Both the position numbers and the translations under genes were made by a program. Below, piece after piece: positions 40,976-50,700 of a stretch of 64,000 nt of DNA. Origin of the DNA: Pseudonocardia endophytica (GTDB taxonomy: Bacteria; Actinomycetota; Actinomycetes; Mycobacteriales; Pseudonocardiaceae); assembly GCF_004339565.1 (NCBI RefSeq), contig NZ_SMFZ01000002.1, positions 3,348,001 to 3,412,000 on the forward strand. Reading direction: 5' to 3'. The notes under the pieces were generated by a model. It ran no database searches, was not told the DNA's origin, and worked only from the letters and a program-made list of their open reading frames with translations. Each line of letters starts with the position of its first letter. Positions within the stretch are counted from its first letter, which is position 1.

Positions 40976-42670
40976 TCAGAACAGCCCGACGGTCTCGCCG
41001 TTCTCGTCGATGTCGATCCGGTGCGCGGCCGGGTTGGCCCCGAGGCCGGGCATGGTGCGCATGTCGCCGCAGATCGGGTAGACGAAGCCGGCGCCCACCG
41101 ACGCCCGCACCTCGCGGACCGGCAGCCGCCAGCCCGTCGGAGCGCCCTTGAGCGTCGGGTCCGACGAGATCGACAGGTGCGTCTTGGCGATGCAGACCGG
41201 AAGGGTGCCGAACCCGTTCGCCTCGTAGGAGTCGAGCTGCTTGGCCGCCGGTCCGGTGTAGTCCACGCCGTCCGCGCCGTAGATCTCCCGGGCCACCGTC
41301 TCGATCTTCTCCCGCAGCGGCATCTCGTCCGGGTAGAGCAGCCGGAACTCCGACGGCTCCGCGGCCGCCTCGGCGACGGCGTCGGCCAGATCGGTCGCGC
41401 CGGCGCCGCCGTCGGCGAAGTGCGTGCACACCGCCGACCGGGCGCCCAGCTCCTCGGCGATCTCGGCGATCGCGCGGTGCTCGGAGTCGAAGTCGGTCGG
41501 GAACGCGTTGATCGCGACGACGGGCGAGACGCCGTGCCGGCGCATGTTCTCGACCTGCTTGCGCAGGTTCGCCGCGCCCGCCCGGACGTCGTCCGGGTTC
41601 TCCGTGAGCAGCTCCTCCGGGAGCGGCTTGCCTGCGACGATCGTGTACTTGTCCGAGTGCGCCTTCAACGCACGCACCGTCGCGACGACGACGGCGGCGT
41701 CCGGTGCGAGGCCCGACGTCCGGCACTTGATGTTGAAGAAGCGCTCGGCGCCCATGTCCGCGCCGAACCCTGCCTCGGTGACCAGGTACTCGCCGGTCCG
41801 GATGCCGATCTGGTCGGCCACGACCGAGCTGTTGCCGTGCGCGATGTTGCCGAACGGCCCGGCGTGCACCAGCGCGGGCGTGTTCTCCAACGTCTGCAGC
41901 AGGTTCGGCATCAGGGCGTCCTTGAGCAGCACGGCCATCGCGCCCGCGCCCTGGATGTCCTCCGCGGTGACCGGCTTGCCCTCGCCGGTGTAGCCGACGA
42001 CGATCCGCCCCAGCCGCTCGCGCAGGTCGGTCAGCGACGTGGCCAGCGCCAGGATGGCCATCACCTCGCTGGCCGAGGAGATGTCGAAACCGCTCTCGCG
42101 CGGGATGCCGTCCATCCGGCCGCCGAGGCCGGTGACGACGTTGCGCAGTGCCCGCTCGTTGATGTCGAGCACACGGCGCCAGGTGATCGAGTGCGGCGCC
42201 AGCTGCGCCGCGTTGCCCTGGTAGAGGTGGTTGTCCAGGACGGCGGAGAGCATGTTGTGCGCCGACGTGACGGCGTGGAAGTCGCCGGTGAGGTGCAGGT
42301 TCAACTTCTCCATGGGCACGACCTGCGAGTACCCGCCGCCCGCCGCGCCGCCCTTGATCCCGAACGTCGGGCCCATCGACGGCTGGCGGATCGCGATCGT
42401 GGCCTTCCGCCCGGTCCTGTTCAACGCCTGCCCGAGACCGACCGTCGTGGTCGTCTTGCCCTCACCGAGCGGCGTCGGGGTGATCGCCGAGACGATCACG
42501 TACTTCGCCTTCGGGCGGTCGGCCATGGCCGCGACGGCGTCCAGCCTCACCTTCGCGACGTCGGTGCCGTAGGGCTCCAGCAGGGCCGGGTCGAGTCCCA
42601 TCGCCGCGGCCACGTCGGCCGGCGGGATCAGGCTGGCTGACTTGGCGATCTGCAGGTCGTCCACGGGCAC
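40976..42670 (-). CDS. fhs: Formate-tetrahydrofolate ligase
   Basis: A 564-aa formyltetrahydrofolate synthetase. It makes 10-formyl-THF from formate, THF and ATP, feeding purine and one-carbon metabolism. Motifs: SAITPTPLGEGKTTTTVGLGQAL (nucleotide-binding loop) near residue 60, RQPSMGPTFGIKGGAAGGGYSQVVPMEKLNLHLTGD, NIAHGNSSVVADQIG and TEAGFGADMGAERFFNIKCR. The length agrees with the family (~555-560). The GTG start has a weak ribosome site. The upstream SDR gene is on the same strand, 72 bp away. Confidence 0.96.
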   Translation of the reverse strand: MPVDDLQIAKSASLIPPADVAAAMGLDPALLEPYGTDVAKVRLDAVAAMADRPKAKYVIVSAITPTPLGEGKTTTTVGLGQALNRTGRKATIAIRQPSMGPTFGIKGGAAGGGYSQVVPMEKLNLHLTGDFHAVTSAHNMLSAVLDNHLYQGNAAQLAPHSITWRRVLDINERALRNVVTGLGGRMDGIPRESGFDISSASEVMAILALATSLTDLRERLGRIVVGYTGEGKPVTAEDIQGAGAMAVLLKDALMPNLLQTLENTPALVHAGPFGNIAHGNSSVVADQIGIRTGEYLVTEAGFGADMGAERFFNIKCRTSGLAPDAAVVVATVRALKAHSDKYTIVAGKPLPEELLTENPDDVRAGAANLRKQVENMRRHGVSPVVAINAFPTDFDSEHRAIAEIAEELGARSAVCTHFADGGAGATDLADAVAEAAAEPSEFRLLYPDEMPLREKIETVAREIYGADGVDYTGPAAKQLDSYEANGFGTLPVCIAKTHLSISSDPTLKGAPTGWRLPVREVRASVGAGFVYPICGDMRTMPGLGANPAAHRIDIDENGETVGLF

Positions 42671-42742
42671 ACACCTCGTCCTCGTCGGTGAACGGTCGCT
42701 TCACCCTAGATCGGCGACCGCCACCGCACGGGATGGCGTGAG

Positions 42743-43504
42743 CTAGGCGATGGTGAGCCCGCCGTCCACCGGAAGCGTCTGGCCGGTGACGTAGCCGCCG
42801 GCGTCGGAGGCCAGGAACACGACCGCCGCGGCCAGCTCCTCCGGGTCCCCGATGCGCGACATCGGGATCCGCTCGGACATCTGGTCCAGGTACCCGTCCT
42901 GGTACTGGTCGGTCATCTCGGAGGTGAAGAACCCGGGCGCGATCGCGTTGACCCGGATGTTCTTTCGGCTCGCCCACTGCTGGGCCAGGTCCCGGGTCAG
43001 GCCGAGCAGACCCGCCTTCGACGACGCGTACGCCGCCTGTGGCAGCCGGGCCGTCGTCAGCCCGAGGACGCTCGAGATGTTGACGATGCTCGATCCGGGA
43101 CCCATTACCTTCCCGCAGGCCTGGGCCATCCAGTAGCAGCCGTTCAGGTTGATGTCGATGACCTGCGTGAACTCCTCGACGGTCTCCCTGGTGGCGGGGA
43201 CCGCGGTGCCGATGCCCGCGTTGTTGACGAGCACGTCGACGCGTCCGAACTCGCTCATGGCGGCGTCGACGAGCGCCTGGCAGTCCTCCTGACGTGCGAC
43301 GTCGGTCGGGACGGCGAGCGCCCGCCGACCGGCGGACTCCACGAGCGTCGCAGTGTCGGCCATCTTCTCCGCGCGACGCGCGCCGAGCACGACGTCGGCA
43401 CCTGCCTCGGCCAGCGCCTTCGCGAACGCGACGCCGAGGCCGGACGAGGCCCCGGTCACGACGGCGACCCTGCCATCCAGGCGGAAACGGTCCATGACGG
43501 TCAT
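42743..43504 (-). CDS. Short-chain dehydrogenase/reductase
   Basis: A 253-aa classical SDR. The cofactor motif is VVTGASSGLGVAFAKALAEAG near residue 15, followed by LVNNAGIGTAV, a catalytic Ser in IVNISSV, the YASSKAG active site and a C-terminus GGYVTGQTLPVDGGLTIA typical of glucose-1-dehydrogenase/FabG-like members. ADVVLGARR after the second strand suggests NADP preference. ATG at 43504 (or 43495). Substrate unknown. It may be in an operon with fhs. Confidence 0.9.
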   Translation of the reverse strand: MTVMDRFRLDGRVAVVTGASSGLGVAFAKALAEAGADVVLGARRAEKMADTATLVESAGRRALAVPTDVARQEDCQALVDAAMSEFGRVDVLVNNAGIGTAVPATRETVEEFTQVIDINLNGCYWMAQACGKVMGPGSSIVNISSVLGLTTARLPQAAYASSKAGLLGLTRDLAQQWASRKNIRVNAIAPGFFTSEMTDQYQDGYLDQMSERIPMSRIGDPEELAAAVVFLASDAGGYVTGQTLPVDGGLTIA

Positions 43505-43544
43505 GGGCCGGACCCTATGTGTACCGGCGCCCGGCCGTCGCCGG

Positions 43545-43589
43545 ACTCACGCGCCCTGTGCCGCGTCGGACGCGACCCAGGGCGCCTGA
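43545..43589 (-). terminator. Family P3 hairpin downstream of the methyltransferase gene
   Basis: GCGCCCTG (43551-43558) and CAGGGCGC (43578-43585) are perfect 8-bp arms. Inside them lie GCGTC and GACGC around a single base, giving a nested stem. It is positioned 20 bp past the methyltransferase stop, between two same-strand genes. The same 45-bp sequence, 38 of 45 identical, is found within the yhaN coding sequence at 11102-11146. Confidence 0.6.
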
Positions 43590-43608
43590 GTGCCGATCGG
43601 AGCGGAAC

Positions 43609-44367
43609 TCAGTCCCTCGGACGGCGCTTGCGCGCGACGATCGCGCGGTAGTGCACGGGCTGCCGGGTGGTGGCCAGGCGGTGCTGGTAGGTGACCGCGC
43701 CGAGCTCCTCCAGCTCCCCGGACTCCATCATCGACCGGATCAGCCCGGCGAAGCCGCTGGTGTCGGTCTCGGAGAGGAAGTTGTCCCGGATGGTGAACGC
43801 GACGAAGCCGTCGACCCGGACCATGTCGAAGGCCACCCGGAAGGCCTCCGGAGGGATGTCGCCGAACCCGAGCGCCGCGACGACCGTCAGCGCGTCGAAG
43901 CCGCCACCCGCGATCTCGGCGGCCGCGTCCACGTCGAGCGTTGTGAGATCGACCACGCGGTAGTCGTCGTAGACGCCCGGACGGTCGCGCTCGGCCGCCA
44001 TCGCGGCCTCCGGGATGATGTCCACCCCGACGACCTTCGTGACGCCGCGCGTGCGGAGCTCCTCGGCGACGATGCCGTTCCCGGCCCCCACGTCGAGCAC
44101 CCGGACACCCGCCGGGTCGAGCCGCTCGGTCGCCATCTGCTCGACCAGCAGGTCGGTCACCACGGGCGGCGACTGACACTGCAGTACCTCGTAGAACAGC
44201 TTCTCGTACAGGCCCGGGACCGTGTAGATCTCGTGGTAGTCGTGGAACCGGAGTTCCCGCCAGCCCGATCCGTCGTCGACGACGCACCACTCGGCATCCT
44301 GCTCGTAGCTCTGGGCTGCGTCCGGCAGGGCGAGCCGGAGGTTCGGAGGGAGTCGGTCAACGGCCAT
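43609..44367 (-). CDS. Class I SAM-dependent methyltransferase
   Basis: A 252-aa protein. The SAM-binding motif I is GVRVLDVGAGNGIVAEELRTRG near residue 95, motif II KVVGVDIIPEAAMAAERDR, and later DALTVVAALGFGDIPPEAFRVAFDMVRVDGFVAFTIRDNFL. The N-terminal ~85 residues (LRLALPDAAQSYEQDAEWCVVDDG, RFHDYHEIYTVPGLYEKLFYEVLQCQSPPVV) precede the fold and may bind substrate. ATG at 44367 has GGAAGG seven bases upstream. Divergent from the fabG-like gene. The acceptor is unknown. Confidence 0.85.
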   Translation of the reverse strand: MAVDRLPPNLRLALPDAAQSYEQDAEWCVVDDGSGWRELRFHDYHEIYTVPGLYEKLFYEVLQCQSPPVVTDLLVEQMATERLDPAGVRVLDVGAGNGIVAEELRTRGVTKVVGVDIIPEAAMAAERDRPGVYDDYRVVDLTTLDVDAAAEIAGGGFDALTVVAALGFGDIPPEAFRVAFDMVRVDGFVAFTIRDNFLSETDTSGFAGLIRSMMESGELEELGAVTYQHRLATTRQPVHYRAIVARKRRPRD

Positions 44368-44525
44368 GAGTGCACCTTCCGAGTCGACGACGTGACGTTC
44401 TCGAAGGTAGTCGAATCCGCCTCGCGGACAGAGCGTGAGGAACGCCGCTCCGGTCCCTGCGCAGAGGGTTGGGCAGGATGACAGCATCACCGGGTAAGCA
44501 CCGGGAGACCTCAGGAGTAACAGGG

Positions 44526-45287
44526 ATGACCCAGTCACAGCGACGCACCGCCGTCGTCACCGGTTCGGCCCGCGGGATCGGGGCGGCCACGGCCGTCCGA
44601 CTGGCCGCCGACGGCCTCGCCGTCGCGGTCGTCGACCTCGACGAGGCGGCCACCAAGGGCACGGTCGAGGCGATCGAGTCGGCGGGCGGCACCGCCGTCG
44701 GCGTCGGTGCCGACGTGTCCGACTCGGCCGCCGTCGAGAGCGCCGTCGCGACCGTCGCGGAGAAGCTGGGCCCGCCGACCGTGCTGGTCAACAACGCCGG
44801 CATCACCAAGGACAACCTGCTGTTCAAGATGACCGACCAGGACTGGGACGCCGTGATGGGCGTGCACCTGCGCGGGTCGTTCCTGATGACGCGGGCGGTC
44901 CAGAAGCACATGGTCGACGCCGGGTGGGGCCGTGTGGTGAACCTGTCGTCGACGTCGGCGCTGGGCAACCGCGGTCAGGCCAACTACTCGACGGCGAAGG
45001 CCGGCCTGCAGGGCTTCACGAAGACGCTCGCGATCGAGCTCGGCCGGTTCGGCGTGACCGCGAACTGCATCGCGCCCGGCTTCATCGCCAGCGACATGAC
45101 GAAGGCCACCGCGGAGCGGCTCGGTGTCGAGTGGGACGACTTCGTCGCCATGCGCGCCAAGGAGATCCCGGTCCAGCGCGCGGGCGCGGTCGAGGACATC
45201 GCGAACATGGTGTCGTTCTTCGTCGACGAGCGGTCCGGCTTCGTGTCCGGCCAGGTCATCTACGTCGCCGGTGGTCCGAAGGCGTGA
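44526..45287 (+). CDS. FabG-like 3-oxoacyl reductase (SDR)
   Basis: A 253-aa SDR closely resembling 3-oxoacyl-ACP reductase. Motifs: AVVTGSARGIGAATAVRLAADG, VLVNNAGITKDNLLFKMTDQDWDAVMGVHLRGSFLMTRAVQ, VVNLSSTSALGNRGQANYSTAKAGLQGFTKTLAIELG with the Ser/Tyr/Lys triad, and TANCIAPGFIASDMTKAT. ATG with AGGAG upstream at about 44513. A GTGA overlap joins it to a double-hotdog thioesterase, so the pair may act on acyl-CoA or acyl-ACP intermediates, for example in beta-keto or hydroxy acid turnover. Confidence 0.9.
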   Translation: MTQSQRRTAVVTGSARGIGAATAVRLAADGLAVAVVDLDEAATKGTVEAIESAGGTAVGVGADVSDSAAVESAVATVAEKLGPPTVLVNNAGITKDNLLFKMTDQDWDAVMGVHLRGSFLMTRAVQKHMVDAGWGRVVNLSSTSALGNRGQANYSTAKAGLQGFTKTLAIELGRFGVTANCIAPGFIASDMTKATAERLGVEWDDFVAMRAKEIPVQRAGAVEDIANMVSFFVDERSGFVSGQVIYVAGGPKA

Positions 45288-46114
45288 CGGCCACCGAGGC
45301 GGCACCGTTGCCGCCGAGCGGTCCCGACCGGCTGTTCCGGGTGGGCCCACTGCGCCCGACGGGTCCGACGACCGTCGAGGCGTCCATGCGCTGCGGCCCG
45401 TGGACGGTGGGCCCGGACGGGCGGCCAGGGCTCGCGTCGCTGTGCGTGCTGCTCGACGCCGTGCTCGGACAGGCCACGATCGCCGGGCGGCCGGAGGGCA
45501 TGTGGCCGGTCACCACGGAGATGACCGTGGACCTGACCGGCGCGGTCCCCGACGAGGGCGAGGTGACGGTCCGGGCATGGGTGATCGGCTCCGCCGGCCA
45601 CAGCATCGTCGCCCGGGGGGACATGCTCGGCCCGGACGGCTCGCTGATCGGCGTGGCCACCGAGTGGGGGCGTCTGATCCCCGAGGTGCCGGACGTCGGC
45701 GCCGACGACCCGGGGTCCGACGTCGTCCCTCCGGGCGGTGACGCGGCCGCCGTGCTCGGCGCCTACGTCGTCGTCGGTGCGCCGGCCCGCGCGGCCGGAG
45801 AGGTGCGGCCGACGCTCACGCTGCCCGGCAGCCCGGCGCTGGCCAACGAACGCGACACCATGCACGGCGGGATCCTGGCGACGGCCGCCGAGCTGGCCGC
45901 CGTCGCCGTCGTGCCGGGCAGCCGGGACAGGCCGATGGCGACGGGCTCGCTGCACGTCACGTACCTGCGGCCGGCACTGATGGACGGGCCGACGACGGTG
46001 CGCACCGACGTCGTGCACCAGGGCCGGTCGTTCGCCGTCGTCCGCTCGGACGTCCGCAACGCGGCGGGCAAGCTCGCCGCGGCGGCGACCGTCACCCGCC
46101 GGGCTCTGGACTGA
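45284..46114 (+). CDS. Double-hotdog acyl-CoA thioesterase-like protein
   Basis: A 276-aa protein with two hotdog modules, as in TesB-like or PaaI-duplicated thioesterases. The first half has GPDGRPGLASLCVLLDAVLGQATIAGRPEGMWPVTTEMTVDLTG; the second has NERDTMHGGILATAAELAAVAVVPG, with the HGG-type loop of PaaI enzymes, and MATGSLHVTYLRPALMDGPTTVRTDVVHQGRSFAVVRSDVRN. GTG overlaps the FabG stop. It probably hydrolyses an acyl-CoA. A bidirectional hairpin follows the stop. Confidence 0.82.
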   Translation: MTATEAAPLPPSGPDRLFRVGPLRPTGPTTVEASMRCGPWTVGPDGRPGLASLCVLLDAVLGQATIAGRPEGMWPVTTEMTVDLTGAVPDEGEVTVRAWVIGSAGHSIVARGDMLGPDGSLIGVATEWGRLIPEVPDVGADDPGSDVVPPGGDAAAVLGAYVVVGAPARAAGEVRPTLTLPGSPALANERDTMHGGILATAAELAAVAVVPGSRDRPMATGSLHVTYLRPALMDGPTTVRTDVVHQGRSFAVVRSDVRNAAGKLAAAATVTRRALD

Positions 46115-46124
46115 CCCCTCCGGC

Positions 46125-46152
46125 GGGCCGGGCGGAGCCGTCCGCCCGGCCC
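46125..46152. terminator. Perfect 12-bp hairpin between convergent genes
   Basis: GGGCCGGGCGGA (46125-46136) and TCCGCCCGGCCC (46141-46152) flank a 4-nt loop, GCCG. It lies in the 46-bp gap between the thioesterase gene and the convergent glycosidase gene, so it can terminate both. No T-tract is present. Confidence 0.7.
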
Positions 46153-46160
46153 ACCGGTGA

Positions 46161-47564
46161 TCAGGTCGTGGCCGGCACCTCGACGACCGACCAGCCCGGG
46201 AGGTCCTCCTGCCCGGGAACCGTGACCGGGTTCTCGCTGAGGTTCATCAGCAGCGCGTTGCCGTCCGCATCGCGGAACGCGGCGAGCGAGTTCGTCTGCG
46301 AGCGTCCGATCTCGACGTCGCCGTCCCGCAGCCGCGGAACCAGCCAGCGCCACGGGTCCGTCAGCGGGGTCGGCTGCCCGCCGCTCGCCTCGGACGCGGG
46401 GGTCCACAGCGACGAGTAGTCCAGGCCCTCGTCGCCCTCCGGGCCCCAGAGCAGCGCACCTCCCGCACCGGACCGGCTCATCGACGCCACCACGGCGAGC
46501 GTCGAGACGGCGCTGGCCTCGGTGTCGTAACCGGCCTTCGCGTCGGCCGGCACGTTCGCGTAGAACTCCGCCCACCAGACCGGCAGCTCCGGCGCCCGCT
46601 TCGAGATCCAGTCCTGGACGACGCCGAACTTCTGCGCTCCGACGTCGACCGGGCTGATCGCGTCCTGCACGCCCTTGTTCGTGGTCGACCCGTCGACGAC
46701 GGCGAAGTCGGCCCCCGCCTTGTTCTTCAGCCAGTAGTCCAGGACCTCCAGCGGGCGCCGGTCCAGCGTCCCCCACGGGCCGCTGACGTCCGAGGCGAAC
46801 GGCGAGCCCTGGGCGACGCTGTCCATGACGACGTAGGGACCGCCGACCTGGATGTCCGGCCGGGCGGCCTTCACGGCCTTGTACACCTGGTTGTAGAAGT
46901 TCGTGTAGTTCTCGTAGTTCCAGCGGTTCTGGCCGTCGTCGAAGAAGCCCTTGAACTCGTTCCACACCATCACGCGGTCGACCTGCGGGTAACGTGTGAC
47001 GGCCTCGGCGGCGAGCGTCGCGTAGTCCCCGTAGTGGTCCGGGGTCGGCGCCTGCTCGATCGTGCTCCAGTCGGTCTGGCCGGGCTGTCCGCCCTTCATC
47101 CAGTCCGGCGAGCAGCAGAGCGTCAGCATCGCCTTGCCGCCGGTGTCCTTCGTCAGTTGCATCCGGCGGTCCAGCGACGACCAGTCGTACTGGCCGGGCG
47201 CGGGCTCCGGGTTCAGCGTGCCGAAACCCATCAGGTGGTGGTTCTGGTACTCCTCGCCGCTTCCGGCGAGGATCTGCGTGCCGCGCTCGCGCGCCTCGGC
47301 GGGCTCGGTGTCGTCGAGGCTCTGGCGGGTGTGCGTGACGCCGAGCTCCATCGGGCCGGGCTGCTTGTTCCAGGTCCATCCCTGATCGAGGTCGACGGCG
47401 CGGGCCGACGCGTCCTCGGCGGTGGTCGGCGCGCTGGATCCGGATCCCGACGACGAGCAGGAGGCGAGCGCCAGCACGGCCACGAGAAGGGCCGCCAGAG
47501 CGCCGGTCCGGCGGACCGGGGCGGCAGGGTGTCGGGAACGCGCTCGCACGCTGGATGACCTCAT
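46161..47564 (-). CDS. Glycoside hydrolase lipoprotein, GH39-like (TIM barrel)
   Basis: A 467-aa secreted lipoprotein (TGALAALLVAVLALASCSSSG, lipobox LASC). The mature domain resembles clan GH-A barrels such as xylan 1,4-beta-xylosidase: a loop with VMVWNEFKGFFDDGQ gives the acid/base Asn-Glu pair, and LPVWWAEFYANVP gives a likely nucleophile Glu. Other landmarks are TLCCSPDWMKGG and GGALLWGPEGDEGLDYSSLW. The C-terminal ~70 residues form a small beta domain (SLAAFRDADGNALLMNLSENPVTV). Substrate not determinable. Anchored outside the cell. Confidence 0.78.
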   Translation of the reverse strand: MRSSSVRARSRHPAAPVRRTGALAALLVAVLALASCSSSGSGSSAPTTAEDASARAVDLDQGWTWNKQPGPMELGVTHTRQSLDDTEPAEARERGTQILAGSGEEYQNHHLMGFGTLNPEPAPGQYDWSSLDRRMQLTKDTGGKAMLTLCCSPDWMKGGQPGQTDWSTIEQAPTPDHYGDYATLAAEAVTRYPQVDRVMVWNEFKGFFDDGQNRWNYENYTNFYNQVYKAVKAARPDIQVGGPYVVMDSVAQGSPFASDVSGPWGTLDRRPLEVLDYWLKNKAGADFAVVDGSTTNKGVQDAISPVDVGAQKFGVVQDWISKRAPELPVWWAEFYANVPADAKAGYDTEASAVSTLAVVASMSRSGAGGALLWGPEGDEGLDYSSLWTPASEASGGQPTPLTDPWRWLVPRLRDGDVEIGRSQTNSLAAFRDADGNALLMNLSENPVTVPGQEDLPGWSVVEVPATT

Positions 47565-47710
47565 GTTTCACGTCGCGGGAAGATCGGACGGGCACAGACT
47601 GGCACCGGGCCCCTGTGACCGTGCTGAGAGCCGGCTCCACGGTATTCGGAGCCCTCGGTTTCAGCGGTTCGGGGCCCCGATCGTCGCCGTCGGAACGATC
47701 ACCGGGTTCG

Positions 47711-50700
47711 TTACCCCCTCGTCACCGGCGCCAGCCGGTGCACGGCGTCCACGCGGTCCAGGCACGCCGGGTCGTGGGTGATCAACAGCACCGAGCGGCC
47801 CGCGGTCGCGCCGAGCACGTCGTCGAGGACGGCGTCGCGGGTGTCCGGGTCGAGGTGCGCGGTGGGCTCGTCGAGGACGAGTACGGCCGGGTCGGCGAGC
47901 AGGGCGCGGGCGACGGCGACCCGTCGGTGCATGCCGCCGGACAGCCGCCTGCCGTGGGTGCCGACCAGCTCCTCGAGGTGCAGGCGGTCGAGTCCGACGC
48001 GGTCGAGCACGTCCCGGAGCTCGGCGTCGGTCGCGTCCGGGCGGGCGAGACGCAGGTTCTCCCGGACGGTCGAGTCGAACACGTGGGGGTCCTGCGGGAC
48101 GCCGCTGACGACGGCGCGGACCTCGTCCGGGTCCCGCCCGAGCAGCTCGACGCCGTCCAGCGTCACCGACCCGGCCCGCACCGCGCCCGGCTCGAGGAAT
48201 CCGAACAGGACGCCGGCCAGTGTCGACTTCCCGGCACCACTCGGACCCACCAGCGCCAGGCGAGCGCCCGCCGGGAGGTCGAGATCGAGAGCGTCGAGCA
48301 CCGGGGGACCACCGGGGTACGCGACGGTCAGTCCGCGGATCCGCAGGTCGCCTCCGGTCGGCAGGGGGGTGGGTGCGACGGCGTGGGCGCCCCCTCTGCC
48401 GGTCCGCCGGCAGTCGGGTGTCCGGATGTCGTGTGAGCCGGGTCCGGCCGGCCGGTGAGTGGCGTCGCCGGGGTCCGGGTCGCCTCCGCTCGGAGTGGCG
48501 GGAGTGGCGGCGTTCGGAACGGAAACGGCTCGGTCCGGACGGGGAGCGGTTGCACGTCGCGCAGGGGTGGCCAGCACGGACGCCACGCGCCGCGCCCCGG
48601 CCCGGGTGGCTCCGGCCCGTGCAGCCAGTCCGGGCAGCGGTGCGACGATCTCGAACGCGGCCAGCGTGGTCAGGACCAGCACCGTCATCGGGATCGCACC
48701 GAGCGTCCCGCCGGCCACCGCGCCGACCCCGAGCAGCAGGGCCCCGGCCAGCGTCAGGCCCGCCACCAGCGCGGACGCACCGGCCCCGAGGCCGAGCACC
48801 CGCGCGTCGCGCCGGGCGCACCGGGTGAGCCGGGCATCCGCGTCGGCGACGGCGTCCACGGACCGGTCCATCGCGCCGTAGGCGATCAGGTCCGGTGCGC
48901 CGTGCAGCGTGTCGACCAGTGCCGTGGACAGGCCCGCCCGGTCCCGCGCGGCCCGTGCGGCGGGCCCGCGACCGGTGGCCGCGGCCAGCGCGGGTACACC
49001 GACGCCGGCCAGCACCAGCCCGGCCGCGAGCAGGAGCCCGCCCGGGAGGAACAGCGCCCCGGCCAGGATCACCGCGCCCGACCCGGCCACGGCGGCCGCG
49101 GCCACCGGGACCACGCCGCGCACGACCACGTCCTGCACCGACTCGGTGTCGCTGACCAGCCGGCTGACGAGATCGCCCGTCCGGAGGCGGCGGACGGGTC
49201 CGGTTGCGGCCAGACGGGCGTAGACGCGCGCCCGGACGTCGGCGAGCGCACGGAGCGCCGCGTCGTGCCCGACCAGACGTTCCGCGTAGCGGGCCACCCC
49301 GCGCCCGACGCCCAACGCGCGCGTGAGCACGACCGCGACCGCGACGGCCGTGATCGGCGGCTGGGTGGCGGCCGTCGCGATCAACCATGCGGCCAGCGAG
49401 AGGAGACCGGCCCCGCACGCCGTCGCGGCCGCTCCGAGCAGCGCCCCGGCGAGGATCTGCCGGCTCCTCGGCCGCAGCACCGGCGCCAGCGCGGCGCGGA
49501 CTTCCCGCCCGTGGGGCTCCGCTCCGGTGGTCCAGGACAACTCCGCCCGCGTGCGCGAGCCCACCCCACCCGCACGAACGTGGCGTTCGTCCGCTCCGTC
49601 GGTACGGGTGTCACGTTCGTTCGCCGGGTCGGGTGACGGGCCGGGTTCGGTCGCCGCGTCGGCGCCCGCGAGGGCGCGCCGCACCGTCCGCGCGTGCGGC
49701 TCCGTCCCGGCGGCGCAGGTGTGGCGTTCGTTCGCAACCTGGCCGTCGCGGAGCTCGACGGTGCGGCCGGTGAGGTCGCCCCAGCCGTCGTCGTGGGCGA
49801 CGACGAGCGCGGTCCGCCCGCGGAGGAGCTCCGCAGCCGACGAGCGCACGGCTGCGGCGGTGTCCGGGTCGAGGTGCGCGGTGGGTTCGTCGAGCAGAAC
49901 CAGCGGCGCGTCCCGGAGGAACGCCCTGGCCAGCGCGACCCGCTGCCGTTCACCGGAGGACAGGCGGGTGCCGTTCTCGCCGAGCGGGGTGTCGTAGCCG
50001 TCGGGGAGCGCGGCCGCGACGGCGTCCAACCCGGCCCGTCCCGCGGCCCGCTCGATGTCCGAACGGGCCGCGTCCGGTTCACCGAGCGCGATGTTGTCCG
50101 CCAGCGACCACGCGAACAGGTGCGGGTGCTGCGGGACCCACGCGATCCGCCGCCGCCACGCGTCCGGGGCGAGGCCACGGACGTCCGCTCCGTCGGCGCG
50201 CACGGACCCGGCCTCGGCCTCGACGAACCCGAGCAGCACCGCCAGCAGCGTGCTCTTCCCGGCACCACTGCAGCCCCGGACCAGCACCGACTCCCCGGCG
50301 GCCACGTGCAGCGAGAGGTCGTCCAACGCCGCGTCCTCGCGGCCGGGATGGCGCACGACGAGGCCGTCCAGGTCGAGCGTCGTTCCCGCGTGATCACCGG
50401 TCCGGTGGGGATCGGTGCCGTGGACGGCACGCCTGCGCGCCGAACCGTCGATCTCCGAGGTCGGGGCCGTCGCGTGATCGCCGGTCGGGTGCGGATCGGT
50501 GCCGTGGGTGGCGCCGACGCGCGCCGAACCGTCGATCATCGGCCCCGCCGCTCGCGGGTGATCGGCCGTCGAGTCCGGATCGAGGCTGTCCTCCGCCCTG
50601 ATCCGGTCCGATCCACCGATCATGGTCCGGCGGCTCGGCCGAACCGTCGACCATCCCGCGTCGGGCGCGTCGGGCGCGTCGGGCGCGTCGGCGGCCGACG

